Positions 1-6,632 of a stretch of DNA of 6,828 nucleotides are shown piece after piece. The translations under genes were made by a program, and so were the position numbers. The first letter of the stretch is position 1. Each line of letters begins with the position of its first letter. The notes below the pieces were generated by a model that was not told where the DNA came from, made no database searches, and saw only the letters and a list, made by a program, of their open reading frames with translations. Origin of the DNA: Parachlamydiaceae bacterium (GTDB taxonomy: Bacteria > Chlamydiota > Chlamydiia > Chlamydiales > Parachlamydiaceae); assembly GCA_013815395.1 (NCBI GenBank), contig JACDGH010000140.1, positions 1 to 6,828 of the forward strand, read 5' to 3'.

Positions 1-1
1 T

Positions 2-637
2 TCTATTGCTTCTTCGATGATGGCTGTCGGAGAGCAGGTCCATCTGACTGTTTCCGAACTTCAATATGAGACCAATGGCCACCAACGTCATGGAATCTGT
101 ACACATTTCTTATGTCAGCTTGCCCCTCTTAAAGAAAATGTCGTTCCTATTTACTTGCAGGCAAGTAACGGTTTTACTCTGCCGGCAGATTCTTCTACCC
201 CCATTATTATGGTTGGTCCAGGCACTGGTGTGGCGCCGTTTCGTGCCTTTCTTCAGGAAAGAGTAGCTCAAGGGGCCACTGGACTTAACTGGTTGATTTT
301 TGGCGAATGCCATCAGGCTTTTAATTTCTATTACGAAGATTATTGGCAAGAGCTTGTAAATGAGGGTCATTTACGACTCGACACTGCCTTTTCGCGTGAT
401 CAAGAACATAAAATTTATGTGCAGCATAGATTAATGGAACATGGTGCCGAAATATTTGCCTTGCTGCAAAAAGGGGCTGTGTTCTATGTCTGCGGCGACG
501 CTCACCGTATGGCCAAAGATGTTGATGCAGCCTTACATTATATTGCCCAAAAATACGGCGAACTTGATGAACCTGCCGCAAAGGCCTTTATTAAACAGCT
601 GAAAGCTGAAAAAAGGTATTTAAGGGATGTCTATTAG
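2..637 (+). CDS. cysJ: Sulfite reductase flavoprotein alpha-component-like (CysJ-type FAD/NADPH reductase), 5'-truncated
   Basis: This is the C-terminal part (211 residues visible) of a ferredoxin-NADP reductase family flavoprotein; the reading frame is open from the window edge, so the true start lies outside. The fragment opens inside the FAD-binding motif (SIASS, residues 1-5). GICT at about residues 31-34 fits the flavin pyrophosphate contact. GPGTGVAPFR (about 72-81) is the NADP-binding loop, SRDQ plus the following Lys (about 131-137) the NADP 2'-phosphate site, and VCGDA (about 163-167) the nicotinamide/cysteine motif. It ends RYLRDVY, with the terminal aromatic residue usual in CysJ and P450 reductases. 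The family passes electrons from NADPH via FAD, in classical CysJ on to FMN and the CysI hemoprotein. Whether an FMN domain exists cannot be seen here. Chlamydiae carry cysJ apparently without classical sulfite reduction, so the true acceptor is open. The next gene (lipase maturation factor) converges on it across 41 bases. Confidence 0.9.
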   Translation, partial: SIASSMMAVGEQVHLTVSELQYETNGHQRHGICTHFLCQLAPLKENVVPIYLQASNGFTLPADSSTPIIMVGPGTGVAPFRAFLQERVAQGATGLNWLIFGECHQAFNFYYEDYWQELVNEGHLRLDTAFSRDQEHKIYVQHRLMEHGAEIFALLQKGAVFYVCGDAHRMAKDVDAALHYIAQKYGELDEPAAKAFIKQLKAEKRYLRDVY

Positions 638-678
638 GGTTGCTAGCCCAAAACGCACAATTTAAATGAAATGACGTA

Positions 679-2088
679 CTAATCTGCCGTTAGCGTGACT
701 GGATTAGTAAATAATCCCTGACGTCTGCGGCGCCACCACCAACCATGCTCTTTTTTCTCTTGGAAACTGCTGAATTCATATTCGTAAAGGACAGTGCGTA
801 TGTAGCGGGGAGGTGCATTAGGAAAAGGATTAAATCTGAGCAAATATAAAACTTCTGGACTCCCTTGCAAAAGTTTATAGATGAAGCGATCAAACCAAGT
901 GTCATAGCGGAAGCTGCCAAGCGGCAAAAACCAAGCTTGCCAATCAATACGAGGTTGATAAGGCGAAATGCGGCGAGGTCGTCGTGTGATTTCTGAAGGT
1001 TTGTGATAAAAAAGATATTCTTCCCAATGTTTCCCGTCGTCGCTCCCTTCAAAAATGACCTCATGCCGAATAGTGGTCATCACAGCAAAAATACCGTAGG
1101 CATTGATGGCATGAAATGGAGCTAAAACACTCAGCCATGTTCTAAATAAAGGATTTGGCACAAAATGTTGCCATATTTGTACCATTTGCATAATGGTTAG
1201 CGCTGTGCCGATAGTTGTGCATACCAAATCGACATAGGGACTTTGCGAAACTTCCGGCAGCGATCCGAGCCAGGGGGGGAGATACATATTGCCTATGAGT
1301 AATGCTGTAAGAGCTACCGTTAAATGATTAAGATAAGAAAAGTTACCAGTTAGCCAAATCATAAATTGCAGGCTAAAGAAGGCTCCCAAGACAAATAAAC
1401 GCACCGGTTCATTGCCAAATACGCCAAAGGAAACAACTAACTCAATAATAAACATAAACAATGTCGAAAGTTTATGGAACCACATGGGTAATTTGTGAGC
1501 ATACCATGCGATCATATTTGGAAGAGGCTGAGTTTGATAATGATATGCCATGGCTGTAAGATTGCGCCAATTTACATCTCGACTTTGTAGCTTCACTGCC
1601 CCGGCTTGTAGGTGGAAACGAAAAAGCAATAAATTAATGCTTATCCAAACCATGAGATTGGGCGGCGAAGTTAGACTCAAGAAAAAAGCGTTAATAGTTA
1701 TTTCAAGTAAAAAACCTTCCCATCCAAAACTCAAAAAATCTTGTCCAGCTGTCACAATGGAAAGATAAAGAATATAGAGCAAAAATAAAATTGCAGCTGG
1801 AAAAATTCCCAAAACCAGGGTTAAGGATAAAATCGTTCCGACTAGAGCCACACCCAAAAGTGCTGTGTCAGTACTATTAAGCCAAAAGATCGTTGGGAAA
1901 ATACTATAGCAATTATTAGGGTAATGTTTTTTTATCAAGGGTAAGTAATTGGCAATAGGCAGGATGCCATTAACTCCTATAAGACCTTTTATCTGAAAAA
2001 TAAAAGCACCAAACGCTACTAGGTAAATTAAGCCAAGCAATCTTGGAAAAAGATTAGCTATTACTGAGTAGTTTTCCGGTGCAAACAT
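679..2088 (-). CDS. Lipase maturation factor (LMF1) family integral membrane protein
   Basis: A 469-residue polytopic protein with about eight or nine hydrophobic segments between residues 12 and 305 and a soluble C-terminal domain after about 325. Family landmarks are GLIGVNGILP (35-44), SFGWEGFLLE (120-129), WRNLTAMAYHYQTQPLP (174-190), NAYGIFAVMTT (329-339) followed by an EGSDDGKHWEEY stretch (347-358), and PYQPRIDWQAWF (376-387). In animals LMF1 is an ER membrane protein needed for folding of lipoprotein lipase; bacterial members are common but have no established substrate. Here it presumably sits in the inner membrane, and help with maturation of secreted or membrane proteins is only an inference. 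The start is supported by AAGGAA nine bases upstream. That ribosome binding site overlaps the ispF stop codon and only 14 bases separate the two genes, so they are probably co-transcribed and perhaps translationally coupled. The length and all motifs look intact. The C-terminus has a basic cluster (WWWRRRR). Confidence 0.88.
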   Translation of the reverse strand: MFAPENYSVIANLFPRLLGLIYLVAFGAFIFQIKGLIGVNGILPIANYLPLIKKHYPNNCYSIFPTIFWLNSTDTALLGVALVGTILSLTLVLGIFPAAILFLLYILYLSIVTAGQDFLSFGWEGFLLEITINAFFLSLTSPPNLMVWISINLLLFRFHLQAGAVKLQSRDVNWRNLTAMAYHYQTQPLPNMIAWYAHKLPMWFHKLSTLFMFIIELVVSFGVFGNEPVRLFVLGAFFSLQFMIWLTGNFSYLNHLTVALTALLIGNMYLPPWLGSLPEVSQSPYVDLVCTTIGTALTIMQMVQIWQHFVPNPLFRTWLSVLAPFHAINAYGIFAVMTTIRHEVIFEGSDDGKHWEEYLFYHKPSEITRRPRRISPYQPRIDWQAWFLPLGSFRYDTWFDRFIYKLLQGSPEVLYLLRFNPFPNAPPRYIRTVLYEYEFSSFQEKKEHGWWWRRRRQGLFTNPVTLTAD

Positions 2089-2098
2089 CGGGTGTCAA

Positions 2099-2104
2099 TT
2101 CCTT
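2099..2104 (-). promoter_or_regulatory. Ribosome binding site of the LMF gene, overlapping the ispF stop
   Basis: On the minus strand the sequence reads AAGGAA, ending ten bases before the ATG at 2088. It shares bases with the TAA stop of ispF (2105-2103). Ribosomes ending on ispF therefore stop directly on the next gene's initiation site, which suggests translational coupling. This also fixes the LMF start at 2088. Confidence 0.6.
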
Positions 2105-2594
2105 ATGTATTTTCTTCAGTAGTAACGACTGCAAAACATTGAATGCCATCTCCGCAACCGAAGTCTGTTAGACCTTCGCCAGAGGTTGCGGTAATGCCCA
2201 CTTCTGAGAAGTCTAGATTCATAACTCGGGCGATGTTAGTGCGCATATCAATCAAGCGATCTTTAAATTTTGGTTTTTTGCCTTCAATGGTAATTGCTAC
2301 ATGCGAAACACATTGTTTTCCTAATGTCTTCATAGCTTCTTTAAGGTAAACTTCACTATCTGTGATTCCATCTTTTAAACATAGGTCATCAGCTATTTCC
2401 CCAAGAATTAATACGCCGGTCAGTGAGGTAATGGCATTGCAAATTGCATGAAAGACCACATCGCCATCAGAGTTAGCATTTAATCCGGGGGCGTGATCGA
2501 AAATAATACCTGCAACCACACAAGGTTTGGTAGATTCTGGAGGAAGGAAGCGGTGGCTGTCTTGTCCAATTCCTGTCCTGGTTCTTTTATTCAT
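2103..2594 (-). CDS. ispF: 2-C-methyl-D-erythritol 2,4-cyclodiphosphate synthase, chlamydial-type
   Basis: 163 residues, close to the usual IspF length. The enzyme cyclises CDP-methylerythritol 2-phosphate, releasing CMP, in the MEP pathway to isoprenoids; it is a cytosolic trimer with a divalent metal. The metal ligands can be placed: Asp12 and His14 in GQDSHRF, and His49 in SDGDVVFHA. Near the C-terminus ATSGEGLTDFG replaces the usual TTTEKLGF, keeping the Glu but with Ser where Escherichia coli has Thr133. Asn41 in ANSDGD stands where most enzymes have His (AHSDGD), and LGEIADDL followed by an altered loop replaces the LGDIG..FPDTD segment. I associate this wording with chlamydial IspF, so it is probably a lineage form rather than decay. 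The start is supported by GGGGAAG six bases upstream of the ATG. It is the first gene of a two-gene operon with the LMF gene. In C. trachomatis the ispF homologue lies beside cysJ (from memory). Confidence 0.88.
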   Translation of the reverse strand: MNKRTRTGIGQDSHRFLPPESTKPCVVAGIIFDHAPGLNANSDGDVVFHAICNAITSLTGVLILGEIADDLCLKDGITDSEVYLKEAMKTLGKQCVSHVAITIEGKKPKFKDRLIDMRTNIARVMNLDFSEVGITATSGEGLTDFGCGDGIQCFAVVTTEENT

Positions 2595-2688
2595 AATTCT
2601 CTTCCCCGCAGATGGTTGTAAATCTTGAATCTGTATATTTGTTTTGCACCAGCACGAAGTGAAATATTTGCATTGGTAGATGAAAGAA

Positions 2689-2719
2689 TGTGCAAAATTG
2701 TTTTAGCCATTTTTGCACA
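2689..2719. repeat. Inverted repeat TGTGCAAAA / TTTTGCACA, operator-like
   Basis: Nine-base perfect arms at 2689-2697 and 2711-2719 flank 13 bases. A further TTTTGCAC copy lies at 2642-2649, between this repeat and ispF. With no T tract after it and a position about 95 bases upstream of the ispF start, a protein-binding site is likelier than a terminator. No regulator can be named from the sequence. Confidence 0.45.
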
Positions 2720-2853
2720 AATATTCTTTAATTGCCAGCATCAGAAAAAATTACCGGTATCAAAATAACATTGAGGTTCTACAGTTTTGTAGCAAATATA
2801 ATATTTTGTAAAAACGTATTCATTATAAGAAATAATTTCTGGTATCGTTTTTT

Positions 2854-2882
2854 TTTACAAAGTGTTATCCTTTTTCAATAAA
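2854..2882 (+). promoter_or_regulatory. Candidate sigma-70-type promoter of the 572-residue gene
   Basis: TTTACA (2854-2859, five of six matches to TTGACA), a 17-base spacer, then AATAAA (2877-2882, four of six to TATAAT). Transcription would begin near 2889, leaving about 29 bases of leader before the ATG at 2918 and placing the upstream in-frame ATG at 2882 outside the message. The surrounding DNA is very AT-rich, so such matches arise easily by chance. Confidence 0.35.
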
Positions 2883-2901
2883 TGCTTTTTTTTATAATTT
2901 T

Positions 2902-2908
2902 AAAGGAA
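2902..2908 (+). promoter_or_regulatory. Ribosome binding site choosing the ATG at 2918
   Basis: AAAGGAA ends nine bases before the ATG at 2918, a normal distance. The in-frame ATG at 2882 has only AT-rich sequence with a weak or absent Shine-Dalgarno upstream. Starting there would also add an unusual hydrophobic leader (MLFFIILKELIF) encoded by the ribosome-binding region itself. The downstream start is preferred. Confidence 0.7.
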
Positions 2909-2917
2909 TTAATTTTT

Positions 2918-4636
2918 ATGAGTAGTCCAATAATAATGCGAGAATATCTAATCACTTCCCCGCTAAATTTTCAAAAAAAACCTCCACAAAAAGATCATTC
3001 AAAAAAAAAGATTGAAAATCTTGCTCTTTCTTCAATTAAATTGACTAATCCTTTTCACGAGTCGTTTCCTATAAAAGAAAAAAAAATCACAAAAAAGAAA
3101 GAAGAAGAAGAGTTGAAATTTCCACGAGAAAATCTGATCAAATTACCATCTCATGAGCACTTAGAGACAAGAAATCCAGGCGATCATCTGCTACTAGCAA
3201 TTAAAAATTTTAAGGAAAATACTAAAGGACAAATATTGAGTCCGAAGATCGAAGTTGCTGACAGTGATAGCGATGTATTTTTCTATGAGTCTGCTGAAGG
3301 CATGGCTTTAGTTATCAAACCGGGTTTGCCTGATGCTAGAATGAGTATTATGGCACAGGAGGTATTAAAAATTGCTGGTTTAGACCATACGGTTCCTACA
3401 ATGAAGCTTGGTAAAATTCAAAATATTAAATCTTCGCAAGATATGCAGATAAACTATTCTATAAAAAAAGACGCTGAAGGAAAAGAATTTGCAGTGGAGC
3501 AGTCCACTTTAATCCCACTTAAGTCTAATGTTCTGCCAAAGAATCTCGCAAGGCTCAAAGATCCTTTTTCCGATTTTTATTTTATTGTTAAAAGAGAAGG
3601 CAAAAAAATAGAATTAAGTCTTGAATCATCTAATGATTCCGAAAATGAGAGTGATAATGGCCTTAATTCTTCACTAAACGAAGAACATTGGATTGAAGAG
3701 TTTGCCAGTGTTAACTTTAAATTAGTTCAAGATATTGATGGCATAAATGCATTTCTTGCTCCTGAGGCAGCAATGCATGCTATAAAAGTAGATGAAAATT
3801 TACAAAAGCATGTGATTCGAAATAACTCTCTTTATGATTTAAATCAAATTGATGCGGAAGGTGTTTATGAGATTGTTGGAAAAGATATCCCAGGTTTATA
3901 TCAAGAAAAAATTACACATCGCTTTATTGGAGATGGTTGGGGAGGATTGGATATCACAAAATCCAGTAGTCAAAGAAATTCGTTTTATAGCCGAATCGAT
4001 CAATATTCATTTATTGACTCATTTATCTCTTTTATGCTGACACGCTCACAAGATGGAAAAATTGAAAGACTTGAAAAGGATTCTAATTTTATTTTTAAAG
4101 TAATGGATGATGGAGTGAAACTAAAAATCTTACAAATTGATCTTGATGGAGTAATGCCGGAATGGAATGACCCTAAAAGCGATGCGGAACCTCATCCAAT
4201 AAGATGTGGACTTATGGGCTTTCCGATGGTTGACGTGAAGATTTCTGGAGAGAAGCTTTTGTATTTGAAAGAAGTTCTTCAAAGATGTGTCACTGAGAAG
4301 TGTGAGGAGGATGTATTGAAAATTATCGAGATGTACGGGAAGGAGGCTCATGATACAAAAAGCGAATCAATAATAACTCGTCATCGAAAACAAGCTTATA
4401 GAGAAGTTATTGGAAAAATAAGGCAATTTTTGGGAGAAAATGAAAATGAAGATGAAATGACATTAAAAAATCTATTTTATCACGTTTTTCCTTCTTACAA
4501 GACACATTTTGAGTTGTTAATAAATCCACCAGTAACATCTAAAGGACTATTGCCTAAAGGAATATCTCCACAATTAGCCGCTTTACAGGTTGGTGCTGAG
4601 CCGTTGGCAGTTTACACAAACAGAGGTCATTTTTAG
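2918..4636 (+). CDS. Hypothetical 572-residue soluble protein, possible divergent kinase-like fold
   Basis: I do not recognise this protein. It has no signal peptide or membrane segment. Residues 19-68 are a low-complexity Lys/Glu-rich linker. A Ser/Asn/Glu-rich loop lies at 235-256. From about 118 the layout resembles an atypical kinase of the PI4K/HipA type. A strand ending in ALVIKPG carries Lys134, and the next helix has Glu148 (MAQEVLKIAGL). A VPTMKLG strand follows (159-165). Much later come QDGK (378-381) and DSNFIF (388-393), then LQIDLDG (405-411), which could be the metal-binding site, and GLMGFPMVDVKISG (431-444). The catalytic spacing Asp379 to Asn390 is longer than normal, so the fold and any activity are inferences. 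Soluble, with a Ser/Pro/Ile-rich N-terminus, it could be a secreted host-directed effector, but nothing proves secretion. It stands alone between divergent ispF and convergent MFS genes, overlapping the latter by 4 bases. It is clearly AT-richer than the cysJ-ispF region. Confidence 0.8.
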   Translation: MSSPIIMREYLITSPLNFQKKPPQKDHSKKKIENLALSSIKLTNPFHESFPIKEKKITKKKEEEELKFPRENLIKLPSHEHLETRNPGDHLLLAIKNFKENTKGQILSPKIEVADSDSDVFFYESAEGMALVIKPGLPDARMSIMAQEVLKIAGLDHTVPTMKLGKIQNIKSSQDMQINYSIKKDAEGKEFAVEQSTLIPLKSNVLPKNLARLKDPFSDFYFIVKREGKKIELSLESSNDSENESDNGLNSSLNEEHWIEEFASVNFKLVQDIDGINAFLAPEAAMHAIKVDENLQKHVIRNNSLYDLNQIDAEGVYEIVGKDIPGLYQEKITHRFIGDGWGGLDITKSSSQRNSFYSRIDQYSFIDSFISFMLTRSQDGKIERLEKDSNFIFKVMDDGVKLKILQIDLDGVMPEWNDPKSDAEPHPIRCGLMGFPMVDVKISGEKLLYLKEVLQRCVTEKCEEDVLKIIEMYGKEAHDTKSESIITRHRKQAYREVIGKIRQFLGENENEDEMTLKNLFYHVFPSYKTHFELLINPPVTSKGLLPKGISPQLAALQVGAEPLAVYTNRGHF

Positions 4637-5781
4637 ATTTTTTGTAATATTGGAGAAGATTCAATGGATTTTCCGCAAATAGCTATTAAAACTAAGAGAA
4701 TAGCGACACCACTAAGCGCTAATGGCAAAGATGCGGCATCTGCAACAAATCCGATGATGGCAGGTCCTATGAATAAGCCGATGTAGCCCATCGTTGTCAT
4801 TGTGGTGAGAGCAATGCTTGGAGAGGTCCCTTCCATACGTCCGGCTGCACTGAAAAGTGTCGGAACAATATTTGCTGCCCCAATACCTACCAAAAAAAAT
4901 CCTAATAGTTCGATATGTGCCCAATGAAAGTTAGTAGCTATAAAAATACCAGCAGCAGCTACAGCTCCCCCTGCTCTTATCATAAAGACATCGCTAAAAT
5001 GTTTTTTTAGGAAATCCCCACTAAAACGTGCAAGAGTCATTGCTACAGAAAAAAAAGCATATCCAATACCGGCAATAGAAATTTCATATCCATGTGTTGA
5101 ATGCAATAAAATTGCACTCCAATCCAAAATTGCTCCTTCGGCTAAAAAGGAGATAAAGCATAATAGACCAAGAAAGAAAACCATCGGCCTTGGAAAGGTA
5201 AAACCAGTGGATTTCCCCTCAACCACAGGAAGAGAATCATCTAGAAGATATTTTGATTGTGTAATTGTTATGATTGCAAGGTAAGTTGATAATAGAAGGA
5301 TGCACCAAATTAAGGGGATTTCCATTTCTAAGAGAAAAGCAATGGAAGCAGCTCCGATCAAACCCCCGAAACTAAAGAGGCAGTGAAAGCCTGACATAAT
5401 AGGCCGCTGCACTTGCTTTTCAACGGTGATTGCTTGACTATTGATGGATACATTTAAAACTCCTAATACCGAACCAAAAATAAAAAGAATTACACTTAAA
5501 TGTAATATACTTGAGGCAAGTGCTAAAAAGGGAAGGATAATGACAAGAAGTGCGCTTCCAATTGGTATAAGCTTATTACTTCCATATCGGTTAACAAGAA
5601 AGCCAGATAGTGGCATGGATATTAAACCGCCAATGCCGATAAGAAGCAAAAGCAAGCCCAATTCCGCACCATTAAGATCTAATTGCCTCTTGACAAAAGG
5701 AACCATTGGAGCCCAACTTGAAACGGCAAGTCCACCGTTTAAGAAGAATAATCGTGATGCACGGCATGCTTTGTTATTCAT
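4633..5781 (-). CDS. Major facilitator superfamily transporter, YbjJ-like
   Basis: 382 residues with about twelve hydrophobic segments, the usual MFS size, acting in the inner membrane as a secondary transporter. The N-terminal FFLNGGLAVSSWAPMVPFVK (12-31) and AEGAILDWSAILL (214-226) match the wording of the Escherichia coli YbjJ group (NGxxxxSWAPxxP, AEGAxxDWS). The loop between helices 2 and 3, GFLVNRYGSNK (60-70), is a relaxed MFS motif A. A more polar linker (about 180-198) joins the two six-helix halves. The YbjJ group has no firmly known substrate; sugars or small metabolites are possible. The start is supported by AAAGGA six bases upstream of the ATG. The stop codon overlaps that of the convergent unknown gene. 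It is divergent from the thiamine-binding-family gene, 342 bases away, so the two are not one operon, though shared regulation is possible. Confidence 0.87.
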   Translation of the reverse strand: MNNKACRASRLFFLNGGLAVSSWAPMVPFVKRQLDLNGAELGLLLLLIGIGGLISMPLSGFLVNRYGSNKLIPIGSALLVIILPFLALASSILHLSVILFIFGSVLGVLNVSINSQAITVEKQVQRPIMSGFHCLFSFGGLIGAASIAFLLEMEIPLIWCILLLSTYLAIITITQSKYLLDDSLPVVEGKSTGFTFPRPMVFFLGLLCFISFLAEGAILDWSAILLHSTHGYEISIAGIGYAFFSVAMTLARFSGDFLKKHFSDVFMIRAGGAVAAAGIFIATNFHWAHIELLGFFLVGIGAANIVPTLFSAAGRMEGTSPSIALTTMTTMGYIGLFIGPAIIGFVADAASLPLALSGVAILLVLIAICGKSIESSPILQKI

Positions 5782-6123
5782 AATAAATCCTTTGAGAACT
5801 TAAATCATATCATAAAGGCGCTTTTAATGAAATAAGTGTTTAATTCTCTTGACAAAAGAATATCTGACCTTAGCAAAGATGTAGATAAATAACATCTCAA
5901 CTAAAGGATCTTTGTGTATTTACGTAGTCGAGGAGTGCGTTAAACCTTCCCACCCTTAATTCAGCTTTATCACTTAAAACTTTCCTAGGAAGTTGCAGTA
6001 AAAAGTATTTTTGGTAAAAATTACATGTTTTTTTCAAAAACTTTGGATTCTAACAATCTAAAATGATATTTTTTGATATATTTTTTTGCAAATTAGTTTT
6101 AAAAAAAAACAAAAAGGTGACTT
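5782..6123. other. 342-base intergenic region between divergent MFS and thiamine-binding-family genes
   Basis: No gene is convincing here. For the MFS gene the minus strand has overlapping TATGAT words at 5804-5809 and 5809-5814, a plausible -10 only about 16 bases upstream of its ribosome binding site (5788-5793), but without a clear -35. In the middle are competing inverted repeats (5874-5914). TTCCTAGGAA (5982-5991) is a perfect 10-base palindrome. The last 120 bases are extremely A/T-rich runs ending in AAGGTGA, the ribosome binding site of the next gene. I could not place a convincing promoter for the rightward gene. Confidence 0.5.
5874..5914. repeat. Two mutually exclusive inverted repeats
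   Basis: CAAAGAT (5874-5880) is the exact complement of ATCTTTG (5908-5914). AGATGT (5877-5882) is the exact complement of ACATCT (5892-5897) with a 9-base loop. Both left arms share AGAT (5877-5880), so an RNA could form only one at a time. The first is weak, with a 27-base loop. No T tract follows, so it is not a simple terminator. Confidence 0.35.
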
Positions 6124-6522
6124 ATGTCCAAATCGCACGAATGTGAACACCAACAAGATAATCAATACGCAAAAGTTAAACAACCCAAGCAATATAAAGA
6201 AGATACAGAAGTTTATGTTGCCTTTCAAGTTATTCCAAGGATGCGAAATGGGAATAATTTTGAACTTGTTGATGAAGCCATCAAAGTAGTGGAAGAAGCA
6301 AATGTAGTTTATCAGGTTAGCGCCATGGAAACAACAATGACAGGAGAGCTTAGCGAGTTACTTGCAATTGTGATGGCAGCGCAACAAAAATGTCTGGATT
6401 GCGGTGCCGTTGAAGTGATTACCAACATCAAAATTCATAATAGAAAGATTGAAACGACGGATACTTTTTGTACTTACGACCGTGGAATTACTCAAAACAA
6501 TGCTGTTTTTATAAACAAATGA
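6124..6522 (+). CDS. MTH1187 / thiamine-binding (DUF77, PF01910) family protein
   Basis: 132 residues, slightly longer than the usual 95-105 of this family because of a hydrophilic N-terminal extension (about residues 1-27). The core matches the family: VAFQVIPRM (32-40), VDEAIKVVEEANVVYQV (49-65), then the signature AMETTMTGELSELL (67-80) and CGAVEVITNIKIHNRK (93-108). The fold is a ferredoxin-like alpha/beta sandwich that forms oligomers; YkoF-type relatives bind thiamine, and the single-domain group is thought to do so, but no activity here is certain. Odd features are Cys and His in the extension (HECEH, 5-9), a CLDC pair (90-93) and Cys116, which could hint at metal binding or disulfides. 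The start is supported by AAGGTGA four to five bases upstream of the ATG. It appears monocistronic and is followed by a terminator. Confidence 0.82.
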   Translation: MSKSHECEHQQDNQYAKVKQPKQYKEDTEVYVAFQVIPRMRNGNNFELVDEAIKVVEEANVVYQVSAMETTMTGELSELLAIVMAAQQKCLDCGAVEVITNIKIHNRKIETTDTFCTYDRGITQNNAVFINK

Positions 6523-6592
6523 GAAAGAGAATCGCTAAAAAATATCAATGGATTCTTAAAATTACTCTGTAAAATATGTTCTACGGTAAGCA

Positions 6593-6605
6593 GGGCGAGA
6601 CGCCC
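6593..6605. repeat. GC-rich mini-hairpin GGGCG-AGA-CGCCC
   Basis: A 5-base GC-only stem with a 3-base loop stands out in AT-rich DNA, 71 bases after the thiamine-binding-family gene. It is followed by AATGCCGTCAAGTTAAAG, after which AT-rich sequence resumes. The compositional contrast suggests an inserted repeat unit or the edge of a mobile element rather than a terminator, since no T run follows it. Confidence 0.4.
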
Positions 6606-6632
6606 AATGCCGTCAAGTTAAAGTAAAAACTT

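Larger units (their letters stand above)
2595..2917. promoter_or_regulatory. Divergent intergenic region between ispF and the 572-residue gene, with TTTTGCAC repeats
   Basis: About 320 bases of AT-rich DNA with no convincing gene. It must hold the promoter of the ispF-LMF operon (leftward) and of the unknown gene (rightward). The word TTTTGCAC occurs at 2642-2649 and 2711-2718, and its complement GTGCAAAA at 2690-2697. The last two sit in a 9-base inverted repeat (TGTGCAAAA 2689-2697, TTTTGCACA 2711-2719, 13-base spacer), which looks like an operator. A perfect TATAAT lies at 2797-2802, but its nearest -35-like word (TTGAGG, 2771-2776) is 20 bases away. TACCGGTA (2752-2759) is a short palindrome. 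No clear -35/-10 pair was found for ispF. Confidence 0.5.

Noticed and set aside
637..649. GGGTTGCTAGCCC between cysJ and the LMF gene as a terminator hairpin
   Set aside because: Only three or four pairs form and no T tract follows on either strand; too weak to call.
2771..2802. TTGAGG and perfect TATAAT as a promoter pair
   Set aside because: The 20-base spacer is too long for a standard sigma-70 promoter and the region is AT-rich enough for chance TATAAT.
2882..2917. Upstream in-frame ATG giving a hydrophobic leader MLFFIILKELIF on the 572-residue protein
   Set aside because: These codons span the better ribosome binding site, the ATG at 2882 lacks a good one itself, and the candidate promoter would start transcription downstream of it.
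5441..5803. Plus-strand 120-residue open frame inside the MFS gene
   Set aside because: It is the antisense shadow of the transporter's N-terminal half; composition and lack of motifs do not support a gene.
5849..5886. TTGACA in the 5782-6123 spacer as a rightward -35 box
   Set aside because: No acceptable -10 lies 16-18 bases downstream; the nearest (TAGATA) is about 27 bases away.
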